Below, one piece after another: positions 23,839 through 34,963 of a stretch of DNA of 64,000 nt (its first letter is position 1; each line of letters begins with the position of its first letter). A program made the translations under genes and the position numbers. The DNA comes from Ananas comosus (taxonomy: Eukaryota; Streptophyta; Magnoliopsida; Poales; Bromeliaceae), in contig NC_033623.1 in NCBI RefSeq assembly GCF_001540865.1, positions 13,309,278 through 13,373,277 of the forward strand, written 5' to 3'. The notes below the pieces were generated by a model, which searched no databases, was not told the DNA's origin, and was given only the letters and a program-made list of their open reading frames with translations.

Positions 23839-23991
23839 CTGACCGTCCCTAGATCAAGTAGCAAAGGGCTTGATGGTTGGTATTCAAGACCCAAGTTCGA
23901 ATTCTAGTTGATTCACATTTTCAACTAAATTTATTTTTAAATAAAATAAACGAAACGGGTAACGTACTATCTATCTCTCAAAAAAATAAAT
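23839..23991 (+). mobile_element. tRNA-derived SINE, full copy with 15-bp target duplication
   Basis: The head ACCGTCCCTAGATCAAGTAG is followed by AAGTTCGAATTCTAG, which resembles a pol III B box (GTTCGAATCC). The tail is AAATAAACGAAACGGGTAACGTACTATCTATCTCTC plus A-rich. A direct repeat AATTACACAACATGA flanks it (23824-23838 and 23992-24006), as in LINE-driven insertion. Other copies are at 25020-25190, 35818-35987, 38773-38953 and 44853-45005. Confidence 0.85.
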
Positions 23992-24183
23992 AATTACACA
24001 ACATGATCGAACAAAATAATTTCATTTTTCTTTTTCTTGTTTCTTCTTACTTAATTTCAGTGGAATTTAAAATGCAGGAACTGAAGCTCATTCCTTGCGT
24101 CGGGCTTACAAAAGAAAAATTTTAGGCTCACGGAAATAAACAAACAGTAATAATTCTTGACAACGTACCACTACATACCCAAA

Positions 24184-24627
24184 TCAACAAAGAATGCACA
24201 AAATTAACACGTCTAAACACTCAACAGAGTTGAGTACAAGTTTCGAAATAATAAAGATCACAACAACAGTGACCACCACATGTTCCCAAATCTCCCTCAA
24301 TTTCGCGTTGTCGCAACGAAGGAAGATGCTCATCCATCTGATCAAAAGCGGCGCATCCGGTCGCCTAGTCGCCGATCTGAGCTGCGGCCGGGCAGTTTCA
24401 CCTCTGAAGTTGAACTCGTACCCTCTGTTTAGCTGCATGTTGTTGCACACGCACATGTTAACGCTCTCCGATGTGCCTGTCGGGCCCACAACGTCAGGTA
24501 CGTAGCTCGTCGGCTCGCGCGCGCCACAGCCCTCGGCGGCAACCGCAAACATTAGGATGATCTTGACCAAGGCCATCACCGTGGCATGGGAAAGGATTAC
24601 ATTCGATGATGACTTGTTGAGAGCCAT
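24184..24627 (-). CDS. Hypothetical small protein, possibly secreted or membrane-bound
   Basis: An intronless frame of 147 codons. The N-terminal part (MALVKIILMFAVAAEGCGA, about 18-36) is hydrophobic and ends in small residues, like a signal peptide. The middle has a Cys pair (CVCNN) and charged patches. Residues about 115-147 are hydrophobic with several Cys (VVVTVVVIFIISKLVL), possibly a membrane segment. A TATA box lies about 53 bp upstream of the ATG. GC content is higher than in the flanking repeats, which supports a real gene. I do not recognise the family. An unrecognised intron near the 3' end is possible, and a chance frame cannot be ruled out. Confidence 0.4.
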   Translation of the reverse strand: MALNKSSSNVILSHATVMALVKIILMFAVAAEGCGAREPTSYVPDVVGPTGTSESVNMCVCNNMQLNRGYEFNFRGETARPQLRSATRRPDAPLLIRWMSIFLRCDNAKLREIWEHVVVTVVVIFIISKLVLNSVECLDVLILCILC

Positions 24628-24679
24628 TAATTGTTGTACACAGAGGATATATATGAATTACTTGAATGCATGAATGGTG

Positions 24680-24687
24680 TATTTATA
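24680..24687 (-). promoter_or_regulatory. TATA box of the hypothetical gene at 24184-24627
   Basis: TATAAATA on the minus strand, about 53-60 bp upstream of the ATG at 24627. This leaves room for a start site about 30 bp downstream and a short leader. Confidence 0.45.
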
Positions 24688-25019
24688 GACTAGTTTAGGT
24701 ATCTAAAAGTAAAGGGGCTTGCATGCATGGTTGAGGCTCATGCAATTCCATGCACAGCATGTTTACCGATGGATTTATGTAAACATGAGTGTAGGGGATG
24801 AAACAGTGATGTTAAAGCTAGCAACAAGAATGAAAATCTTCTCTGCTACAATTATTCTATATAGAATTTACAATATCCAATCATTTCTCTCCACGTTACA
24901 TAACAACTAGCAAATTATCCGCACGATGCACGACTTTTAAATTTTTTAATATAATTAATTTATATAAGATTCTATAATATTAATGTATTATTTGCCTCTT
25001 AAAAATATATAATTATTTT

Positions 25020-25190
25020 ACCAACCGTTCCTAATGCAAATGGTAAAGGGTTTGATAGTTAGTATTCGAGATCCCAAATTCGAATCATAGTTAGATTCAC
25101 ATTTCTAGCTAAGTTTATTTCTCAATGAAATAAACGAAGCGGATAGCATACTATCTATCTCTCTCAATATATATATATATATATATATAA
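25020..25190 (+). mobile_element. tRNA-derived SINE copy
   Basis: Starts with CCAACCGTTCCTAATGCAAA, has the B-box-like AAATTCGAATCATAG, and ends in AAATAAACGAAGCGGATAGC, a CT-rich stretch and a TA run. A 9-bp repeat AATTATTTT lies on both sides (25011-25019 and 25191-25199). Confidence 0.75.
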
Positions 25191-25589
25191 AATTATTTTT
25201 ATTATGTTTGCAAGTTTGTTAGCTAACAGTAAATTAGAAAAAAGTTAAAAAACTATCATAGAAAGAATTATTTTCAAATCGCATTCCTTATGAATCTGAG
25301 ATGAAAAGTGAAAACAATGATTAAAAAAAAAAAAAAACTTTATAGAAAAAATGATTTTTTGGAGTGAAAATTGCAAAATAAAGTTAGTTGAGAAAATTAA
25401 AAAATCAACAGAAAAAAGTAATATAAATACCTTTAACTGTCATGTGATAGAGAAAAATAAATTAGTTTTTAGATGTTTCTAATAACATAGAAACTTCAAA
25501 ATCGGATGGAGATGATGCTAAAATCTAGATAGTGAATTATAATTAGGAAGATAGAGAAAAATAATTTATTTTTTATATATATAGAATTG

Positions 25590-25830
25590 GGATAGAATAT
25601 TAGGCTTTTTTTTTCTATCGAGTTTTTAACTATTATATTAAAAATTATAAGGTTAGAATGATGGTGGTCTTGTAGAGTTTAGTGATGGTCTCTTCAGAAC
25701 TGAATGGGTGATTGATTGAATAGTATGATTTAAAGGGTGAAATCGATTAAAATATAAATTTAACGGTTTAAAAATTGATAGCAAAAGAGCCAAAATATTA
25801 TTTATAGTATTCCAACTCAATATCACTACT
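25590..25830. mobile_element. MITE remnant of the GATAGCA family
   Basis: CTATCGAGTTTTTAACTATT at the left mirrors AAAAATTGATAGCAAAAGAG at the right. The interior (GGTTAGAATGATGGTGG, TGAATGGGTGATTGATTG, GAATAGTATGATTT) resembles 31545-31760. No clear target duplication. Confidence 0.45.
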
Positions 25831-25869
25831 CTGTCTAAAGCAGTTGGTATCCTGATTCGCAAAACTCTT

Positions 25870-28012
25870 TATTAAATGGGCAATTTAGTACTCAAACCAA
25901 TGATAAATATGTGGCTCAGAAGCAGAGTCGCCCACCAGCACTCCTCCAGTAGCTTCAAAATTAAGCTAAGCATCATGGACTCCATCTTAAGCACTTGTAA
26001 TAAATCCATAAGCGACCTTCTCTTTTCCTTCTTTTTTTGTTTAAAAAAAATATCACTTTTTGGTGGATTTGTGTTACGTACCTGACTTGGCGCAACCCGT
26101 CTATGATGAGACCTTACTGAGATGTGGATGGCGCTAAGAATGATGGTCTCCAATCATCACCAAACGTCAGAAAGTAACGTAAGTATTTGAGTTACAAGGT
26201 CTCATCATATATAGACGGGTTGCGTCAAGACTGATACGTAACATTTTGGTTAGGGTAGTGAGATTTACGTTAATGCAACATGATAGATGTTTGACAGTCT
26301 CAAAAAAAAAAAAAAGTTTTTTGGGTATTATATAAATAACAATCGACAAATACACCACAAAACTATTAGCATTCATTGTTTTTGACTTAATATTTTCAAG
26401 GCTACCTATTATAAAAAAATAACATCATTCATGAAACAAAATAGATTAAATCCATAGCCAAAATTAGAGCCACTAAACGTTACTAGTAAGATAGTAAATC
26501 GCCTTCCAGTGGTTTCGAATTGCATCCCGAAAACTAAAATTTATCTATATCTTTGGACTTTCCGCACTCAATGCTTCAACTTGGTTCTCTATTGTGAAAT
26601 GTGTGAATGCGAAAAAATTATTATTCAACGACATTCAATTATTACCGCCTAAAGTTCAAAAATCTTTGCAAAAATTATTACTGGCATTAAGATTTTAATG
26701 TCACTTATACTTATGTTGGTGTATCTTCTACGGTCATTTAAATAAAATGTCGTTAATATTAAATAATTGGTAATATTAAACAAATGCCACAATAGAGATA
26801 GCTATTACATATTGGATTTTATTGGATTCTTATGATTTAAAACTTGTTAAGGATTCTTGGGAGCCTAATAATTATTAATGTGCTTTGCTTGGGAGCCCAA
26901 CTAAAATTTTCATGTGTGAGGTTTAGTCCTACATTAAAAACTAAAAAGGTGTTGTTGGTATATATATATTTCTTTATTCTCAAACTAGTTGTTTAGAACA
27001 AAATGAGAGTTATGCTCTCATTTAAACGCACGGCACGAGCCGGGCTAAGCCGGCGACGGCGCGCATGGTCCATGAAATCTTGACGCGTTACTGGATCTGA
27101 AGCTTGTGGTCATTATATCGCTAGAAGTAAATGTCGGAAAGTCTCGCACGTGGAAGGACAATTTTGCTTCTCGGACAGTGTTCTGCATGTCTCGATCCAC
27201 ATGTCTTTTCTAAACCTTTTCTTTACAGTATTTATTGTTTATTTTCTTTCTCGGATCTTTTCTAAAACTTAAAATAAACTTTCGAATTGTTTTATAAAAT
27301 ATTTTAATAAAAGATCAGAAAGATTTTTCCAACATTACCGACATTATTTAAATTCTTATATTTTTTAATCATCTCCAACACTAATAAATACAGTTAATTA
27401 TTAATTAATTTGCAACATTATATAAATATTGGTATTCTATTGTTAATTCCAACATTAGTAAATATCAGCAATTCTAAATTATTTTACAAATATAAATATT
27501 ATTTACATTATGCCTTTAAATATATAAAAATAATATAAATGGTACTGGAACCGGAGATGGCGCCAGAGACGCATGGCTAAAATTCTCTCATAACAAAGAT
27601 AATAATAAGAGCAAGTAAGAACTATATGTTAAGGTTTCCGACACAGAATTATTTAGGAGCGTACAGAAACTAAAGCATATAGTAAATTTAACACACTATT
27701 AGTCGCTGTTCGTTAAATCTTTTCATAGCAAAATTTAGTTAAATCTCTTAATAAACTACTCTAATAATCCTGGGAACATAGTCAAAGCAACAGTATTTTA
27801 CACGCCAAGATAGAGATCATAGATACATGACGATGTTTATCATTTATTGTAATCACATACATATGTTTCTATTTGAATTCTTTTGTGCTATGTGTACTAT
27901 CAAATTCGCTGAAATGCGCAAGTTGCTGAGATCAGGATCAACATATACCAATTGCCTTGGCCTGCTAATATGCGGTGAATCCATATTCAGCAAATTATCG
28001 AGCTCATCAAGC
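25870..28012. other. 3' flank of gene B, duplicated relative to the 3' flank of gene C
   Basis: 25900-26590 and 27545-27900 match 38980-39740 block by block (GCTTCAAAATTAAGCTAAGC, GGAAACAAAATAGA, GCGCCAGAGACGCATGG and others). Compared with that copy this one has two insertions: a palindromic MITE (26073-26242) and about 950 bp at roughly 26595-27545, an AT-rich segment of unknown type with a GC-rich patch near 27025-27070. No gene is seen. Confidence 0.65.
26073..26242. mobile_element. Palindromic MITE, 170 bp
   Basis: The ends GTTACGTACCTGACTTGGCG and the inverse of CAAGACTGATACGTAAC pair over about 45 bases, including CAACCCGTCTAT and GATGAGACCTT. The matching locus near gene C (39145-39160) lacks it, so it inserted after the duplication. 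The target duplication is unclear (ATTT on either side). Confidence 0.7.
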
Positions 28013-31000
28013 TCAGCAAAATGCTTTGATAACGGCATCAGCCAGATCCTGACTTTCATAAGCATTAAAAAAGCAGCCGCGATTTTTCGCATCATCAACT
28101 AATTTCTGCCATATAGACTCGCTCTTAGTTAGTGTCGGCCCATTTCCTAAAATCCAGAGACAGTGCCTGCGGCAGATAGAGCAAACGAAATGGCATAATG
28201 CTAACTTTTAGTATCTGGAACAGATTGAGCAAAGCACTAAAGAGACGTCGAGCATTGCGAAAAATAACAAACATACTTAGCCCTTGTTAGAGCCACGTTT
28301 GTGCGCTGTGCGTTAGAAAGAAAACCTACTGATCCACTTGAATTGCACCTCACTGTAGAAATTATTATGACGTCCTCCTCACCACCTTGAAAGCCGTCAA
28401 CTGATCTAACCTTCACAGAGAAGCCATCATACATCTTGTATGTTCTCCCTAGTTTTTCCTGGATAGCTTTTACTTGAGCTGTGTATGGTGATATTACACC
28501 AACACTAAGTTTCCTTCCGAAAGTAACTGATGCTGCAATCATAAAGTATCAGAACCTACTAAGCATAAAGGAGAAGATCGAAAGTTGTAGCAGAAGAACA
28601 ACACACCTGTAATTTGAATTTGGATGATTCATATAAAACTTTACCTATAAAGTTTCATTTAAGATGCAATCCATCTTAGTTATATACTGGTGTAAAAATA
28701 TCCTATAATTAAAAGCAGGGAATATAGAACTTATGCATTGTATGCATGCCTACAATAATTTTGTAACAAAGATAGATGGCTATTATTGAGATTCATAATA
28801 TATTTTTAGTAGTTGCACTGTTGTTAATACCTACTGATACCATTTTCACTTATTTTTCTAAATAGTTCTGTATATTTAGAAATTTGAATACTTGATTGAG
28901 GACACATGATAAATATCTCAGAATTGTATGTTAATGTCCTGTGCTTGTGGAAAGTGCAGTATAAGGCGAGGAACGCACCTTTAAACAATTTCTTCAAGAT
29001 CTGCACTACCACAGCAACTTCTATCATGTTTTTCAGGCTCCGACCATACTTATCCTTTCCTTCCTTTCCATGTTCAATGTTTATAAATGAATATGCGCCA
29101 TACATTTGGTCAGGTAGATACGTTCGCTCGTATTCCTTGGAGAGAACATTTGGACCATCTAATATTTTGCTATTATAGAAGTTAGAATTGGGAAACATGC
29201 TTATTGACGGATGCATTCTATACTGAACACTGAGAAGCTGCTTTTCGTGCCTGAGTGAACTTAATCTTTCGAACAGGCTTCTCCCAAAATCGGCATCATC
29301 AGATATCTGCATGGCAGAAGATAAAATGAACATAACAGAGCATGCGGTTTTATTAGATACAATTCAGAATTTAAACACATTGGTAAAGGGATCGAAGTGA
29401 ACCTTGCTTTTCACTAGGGCAGGAAGCTGGTATTCATCGCCGATGAAGATTGCGTGTTTTATGCCCTCAATCTGCAGAGGAATCAATGACTCGCACTCTT
29501 TCAGCTGCCCAGCATCATCAACAACCAACAGTTCAAGTGGATCCTCCATCTCCATATTTTGCAGCCTAAATGAGCTACAAGCTGTGCATAACACGGTATT
29601 CGCTCTTTGCAATACGAAATCTTCAATCGAGCGCCGATCATAAATATCTGGGAGATTAAGATATTCGGACAGTAATTTTAACTTCCGAAGGCAGAAACTT
29701 CTTGCCACCTTCAGCTTTAAAGTTGATTTTTGGTTTCCTTCCATGAAGCATAGCAAATCCGTGAATGAGACGATGCCAGGACATTCAACTTCTGTGGTGC
29801 ACTCAAAAATCTTTCTGAGTTTTCCCTCGTCGGTATCTCCTGAGTATAACAGATTTCTGATGATTTTCAACAACTTGAGCACCTGATCCATATGCTTAAA
29901 ATTCTCCAGTGAGGTTGAGGCAGTCGGAAGATCATCAGACAAGATATTAATACATTCACGCAATTTCCTTACGTGCCGATTGTACGTGCGTACAACGTAT
30001 TCCTTAAATGTCATCGTCATAGTTTCCTCCTCTTCATCCTCCTCCTCTCTGTCCTCTTTATCCACAAGATACGTTTGATACTGAGACACTGCATTTTCAA
30101 GAAGATCGGCCATTGAAACAAGGCAATGCCTCCACCCTGTAAGTGGGGCAAAACACGTCAACAGCCTTCGAACACGGTGCTCCAAAAATACGTCAGAAAG
30201 CTCATCATCAATTTTCATCCAGTCCTTGTTTCCAAATAACACCATGTCGCCAACTCGACAGCTTTTATGCCCTGAAGACTCCCTAAATTGCCGTAAGAGT
30301 CGGGACGCAAGTTCTACCACTGCTGTATTTGTCGGTGCACATGCGAGTGTTCTGCATTTCATAGTCAGCATGGTCCAGAGAAGAGCACTACTTGTTTTCG
30401 TTTTTCCGGTGCCAGGAGGCCCCCATATGAGATTTATGGAGACGCCATGGTTTTGCCTTGATGATATACATGCTAGTGCTGCATTCAGTTGAGACTCATC
30501 AAGCCCGAAATTATGAAGATCGGGTTCAGCTATTGCAAAGTCTTCGAAACTTCTGTGTACTACAGATGTAGATGACTTATTACGATCTCCTGCGTCCTGT
30601 CATTTAGAAGCGAAAAGGATGAGCGACATCTTGAAATTGGAGAAGCTTTGGTATAATTCATACCACCTTTTTGATTGAGTAAAACCTGTGAAAAATTGAC
30701 AGTGAACATTTCTGATCTACTAACTGGTCTACTTACATAATTGTTTTAAGATGTTCGAAGTAAACTAAAAGGTGGTAAACAAATGAGTTGTTTTAGCATC
30801 TGTAATTACACTACTGGATGTCCTTGCTGGTGTTATTATATCTATAATCTAAAAATGAAAACCATACCGTTGGACGATATCTGAAAACCATATCGATGAT
30901 TTTAGTATTCCTCTGTAATGCCGATTCCAGGTCGAGCGACTTCCACATTCGAGTAAAGGTTGTCATATTTATCAGGAACACTGCAAAAAGTGGTTTTTTA

Positions 31001-33382
31001 AGCCTGTTTGTTTCACCGTCCTTCTCAACACCCACACTTCGAGATGCTTTGATGATCAAATGGTTTGGTGGGAGTGTTTCATTTTCTCCGGCTCTGAGGA
31101 CGGAGGCGATAACGTATGCACCTTGATTCCGCGTTAAATCGGATAGGTGCTTCGGTTTAACATCCGACAACACAAACATGTCTGCATCCTTGGGAGTGTA
31201 AGTTTCAGCTTCCTCTGGGTTTGAGGTCGACGGCGTTGAATTTGCGACCACAATGCGGTATGTTAACTTGATCGGCATAGAGTCCTCCATCGATATTACT
31301 TCGATGAAAGGCGCATGAGCGAAAGATTCGAGAGCAGAGCACATGTCTGCCCGCGTCTCTTCGATCAGCGGGAAGGTATAAGAACTCAAGTAGTGCTCCA
31401 AAGACGTGAAAGTTTTCGGAATCTTCCTAACCTGCAAGGGAAAATGGCAGATCAACATTACTTAATCAAAACCTAAAAGAGGTTTCTCAATGAGAATTCG
31501 ATGAATTGAACTCAATTTACGACTCGTTTTAGTCTATAGAACTAGACTGTAATACTATCAATAGCACCAAGTTATTTGTGCTATTAGTTTTTTAGCCCTT
31601 AGATTGAGAAATATGCGGTTAGGATGATATGGGCTCCCTAGGGTTGAGTGGGTAATTGTTTGAATAGTATAATTGATAAAAATAATCAAAGGGGTTAATC
31701 TGACGGCAGAAAACTTGATAGCACCAAGTGTTTGGTGCTATCGATGGCATAGCAGCCAGACTATATATATATATATATGAGTTGGACTAGGCTACTATTA
31801 GTAGCAAAATCTCATTATTGCTATCAGTTTTTTAGCCTTTGGATCAACTCTTTTCATTATTTCTAATCATTGGATTAAATATTATAACTCAGTGGGGACC
31901 ACTTAACCCTAGGGATACCACTTAACCCTAATGGACTAATATCATCCTAACTCTACAATTTCTTATCTAAGGATTAAAAACTTGATAGCAAAAAGAATAT
32001 TTGGCTATCAATAGTATTTCAGCCCAACTTTCTCTCTCTCTATTTATATATATAGAGAGTAGAGCTACTATACTTTTATGAGTATAGAACCCTTCGTACT
32101 CATAAGTTGTTTTCGATATTGGGGCTTTCGAATCGACGATCCACGCTGTTAAACATGATTTAGAGTATTTGAAACTTTTAAAAAATAAATTTTGTAATTT
32201 TTCGAAACCATTATAAAGTCCATTAAGTGAGTATAAAATGAACAGTCAAAATCAAACGACATCCTAAAAATGGATGATCGGATCCTTTAATTTAAGATCG
32301 GATTTGGATTGTTTTACACCGTTAAATTTATAAATGCATCACATCTATCATTAAAATTGTTAATTTTGAGACCTTTTAATCACTAGCCAAATGATGTCGA
32401 AAAATTCTGAAATTTAGTTTCCAAATACTTTCAATAGTGTAGATCAAGTCTAACGGAGCCGACCGTCGATTTGGAAGCCGCATCATCGAAAATAACTTGG
32501 TATCACGGAAGCCTCCGTGCGATAGTATAGCTGCCGGACTCTATATATATATATATATATATATATAGTCCGGCAACTATACTTTTATCAGTCCGAACGC
32601 TCTCGTACTCATAAGTTATTTTTGATGATAGAACTTTCGAATCGACAATCCATACCGTTAAACGTTATTTAGAGCATTTAAAACTTCTAAAAATCAAGTT
32701 TTATAATTTTTTGATATTATTTACCTTACGATCAAAAGCTCATAAAATTAACAATTTTTAACCGGTATGAGATATTTACTAGTTTAACGGTGTAAAAAAA
32801 CTGGAATAGGTTGAATTTCGATAAAAAATTCTATTCACTACGTAAATAAAGATCAATAACTCCGATCTTAAATTAAAGGATCCGATCATCCATTTTTAGG
32901 ATGTCGTTTGATTTTGACTGTTCATTTTATACTCACTTAATGGACTTTATAATGGTTTCGAAAAATTACAAAATTTATTTTTTAAAAGTTTCAAATACTC
33001 TAAATCATGTTTAACAGCGTGGATCGTCGATTCGAAAGCCCCAATATCGAAAACAACTTATGAGTACGAAGGGTTCTATACTCATAAAAGTATAGTAGCT
33101 CTACTCTCTATATATATAAATAGAGAGAGAGAAAGTTGGGCTGAAATACTATTGATAGCCAAATATTCTTTTTGCTATCAAGTTTTTAATCCTTAGATAA
33201 GAAATTGTAGAGTTAGGATGATATTAGTCCATTAGGGTTAAGTGGTATCCCTAGGGTTAAGTGGTCCCCACTGAGTTATAATATTTAATCCAATGATTAG
33301 AAATGATGAAAGGAGTTGATTCAAAGGCTAAAAACTTGATAGCAAAAAGGACATTTTACTACCAATAGTATTCTAGCCCAAC

Positions 33383-33446
<64 letters not shown>

Positions 33447-34159
33447 CCGGTATACTATCGGCATCATGGAGAACTCTGTACTACCAATTTGTTTGCAATA
33501 ATGCGGTTTCCAAATCGATGATCGGTTCTATTAAACTTGATCTACACTATTCAAAGTATTTGAAAACTAAATTTCATAATTCTATTTTAAATTTTAATTA
33601 ATTCACTTTAATTAAATTTTTTAATTATTAATTCAAATTTGATATTTAGAATTAAATTTAAGTCATGATTTAAATTCAAAATCTTTAATTTTAATTTAAG
33701 AATTCATAAATTTAAATTTATATCGCATAACACATATTCGAAGAAACAGAAATGGATATATAAATATGTTCTATATTAAAAAGGAAAGCGTACAACAAAG
33801 ATAGCTACAATTAATTTCAACCAAGAATTAATTAATGCTCCCCACAAAAAAAAGGAAACTAGTTAAGTGATGCAGTATTTTTATCGATCTTTGGAGTGTA
33901 CAAGTAACACTAAGTTTTCTTTTAATACTAAAAAAAAATTGTCTAAGCTGTAAGACGGATCGAGTGAGAAGGAAGTTAGCAGCTAGCGAGAGCGCAGTGT
34001 GAGAAACTTAATGACCTTGTCCTTGAAGAGGTTCTTGTTGAAGATATCGTTCAAGGACCAGGAAAATATTAAGCCCACCAAACTCGTTCTCTTGCTCTTC
34101 TGCTCTGATACTGATACTGATACTGAGCCTTCGCTCTCCGAATCCGAGTCGATGATCAT
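28013..34159 (-). CDS. Gene B: SEN1-like helicase, half-size paralog of gene A, probably impaired
   Basis: Six minus-strand exons (34159-34016, 31431-30868, 30596-29403, 29306-28979, 28532-28277, 28166-28013) give about 879 residues. It matches the first six exons of gene A and is a close tandem copy of gene C. The N-terminus [19 protein letters not shown] and the [20 protein letters not shown] segment are typical of the uncharacterised plant SEN1-like group. SF1B motifs are [46 protein letters not shown] and NVALTRAK. Motif II reads Asp-Asp where genes A and C have Asp-Glu, the usual catalytic Glu. In the last exon an extra T gives a stop at 28013-28015 and removes about 30 residues seen in gene C. 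Intron 1 (about 2.6 kb) holds a large nested inverted repeat. It may still make protein, but both changes suggest reduced activity. Confidence 0.8.
31545..31760. mobile_element. MITE of the GATAGCA family in intron 1 of gene B
   Basis: Starts ACTATCAATAGCACCAAGTT and ends in the inverse, AACTTGATAGCACCAAGTGT and GTGCTATCGATGG. Interior GGTTAGGATGATATGGGCTC. Non-coding. Confidence 0.6.
31775..33381. repeat. Nested long inverted repeat in intron 1 of gene B
   Basis: Arms of about 515 bp (about 31790-32304 and 32862-33381) are near-identical in inverted orientation. Each arm contains a whole GATAGCA-type element on the outside (CCTAGGGATACCACTTAACC mirrored by GGTTAAGTGGTATCCCTAGG) and half of the TATGAGTATAG foldback element on the inside. 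The spacer holds diverged relatives and a TA run (32542-32566). An RNA crossing it could form a long double-stranded stem. Confidence 0.8.
33383..33444. repeat. (TA)n-(GA)n microsatellite
   Basis: A TA run passes into a GA run at the right border of the inverted repeat. A truncated foldback relative (GGCCGGTATACTATCGGCAT..., 33446-33580) follows. Confidence 0.85.
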
Positions 34160-34400
34160 CTTTCTTATCCTTCGCCCTTCTTTCTCAGTAGCTAATTTAG
34201 GGAGAGAAAGAGAGATCTAGTATGTGCGTGTGTGTGAGAGAGAGAGAGGATTGAGAAAGAGAAGGATTAATTTTACCTGAAGTCGGAGGAACTGAAAAAA
34301 AAAGAAAAAAAAGAAAAAAAAGAAAAAAAAAAGGGCTTTTGGACTTGACTTGGAAAGCTGAGGGCTTTTGGACTTGACTGGGAAAGCTGACTCGTTATTC
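34160..34400 (-). promoter_or_regulatory. 5' leader/promoter module of gene B
   Basis: Upstream of the ATG (34159) the gene strand has AAGGATAAGAAAG directly before the start and a CT/GA repeat with GTGT near 34205-34260. It also has a 28-bp direct duplication (GGCTTTTGGACTTGACT, 34334-34390). The module is shared with exon-1 copies at 43.7, 44.5 and 47.9 kb. Confidence 0.5.
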
Positions 34401-34954
34401 GGTTCCCCGTAAAAGCAGGAAAAATTCTAGAATGCAACGGGTATATTAGTGACGTGGCGTAACAAATCAATTAAATTAATTCTTTTAAAAATATATGTCC
34501 TATCATGATTATAAAAAAATATTTTTATCGTATTTTTATTTAAAAAGAAGGAATATGATTGGCTTGTTATTGATGACGTAGTGCAAGTGTGACAGTGTAG
34601 AATTCATCGTAAAAGCAGATGAAAGTATTTTTTTCGTTCCAAAATAATTTTTCTAGCGCTCTGATTTGATATAAAATAATTTTTTATAAAAAATATTTTA
34701 TGAATTTGAAAAAGAATAAATTCTTTTTTCCGTGGAGCTGAGCCGAATAACAAAACCGCACGTTAGAAACACACGGCGCATGAAGTTTCTCGGCATCGCG
34801 GTCCACGAGCTTATGTGGGAGCCCATGGACTGTGTGGGTGGTCCACATTAGACCACTCACCCACTCCCTCTCTCATATATGTAGTATTATATATGCATAA
34901 TTTATATTTTTATTTATAAATTATTATATATATATATGTATGTATAATAACTTA
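34401..34954. other. AT-rich intergenic DNA with a TE remnant
   Basis: 34720-34880 (GTCCACGAGCTT, GGTCCACATTAG) resembles the GTCCACGG-type palindromic text in the 45.7 and 46.8 kb repeats, probably ends of one hAT-like or foldback family. No gene is seen. Confidence 0.35.
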
Positions 34955-34963
34955 TAAATATTA

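Noticed and set aside
23850..23900. B-box-like GTTCGAATCC sites that might mark tRNA genes
   Set aside because: There is no cloverleaf and no acceptor stem, the copies are dispersed with A-rich tails, and they have target duplications. They are SINEs.
28013..28166. Reading the frame past the gene B last-exon stop as a longer C-terminus
   Set aside because: It needs a -1 shift at TTTTGCTGA. There is no slippery signal, and comparison with gene C shows a simple 1-bp insertion.
30226..30492. Plus-strand frames over the Walker A exon of genes B and C (30226-30492, 42093-42359)
   Set aside because: Antisense shadows of the helicase exon; conserved only because the genes are duplicates.
33999..34220. 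Plus-strand frames at 33999-34220, 43717-43932 and 44487-44717 with similar products
   Set aside because: They are the antisense of the exon-1 copies. Similarity among them follows from the minus-strand duplication, and only the minus strand has start, donor and family match.
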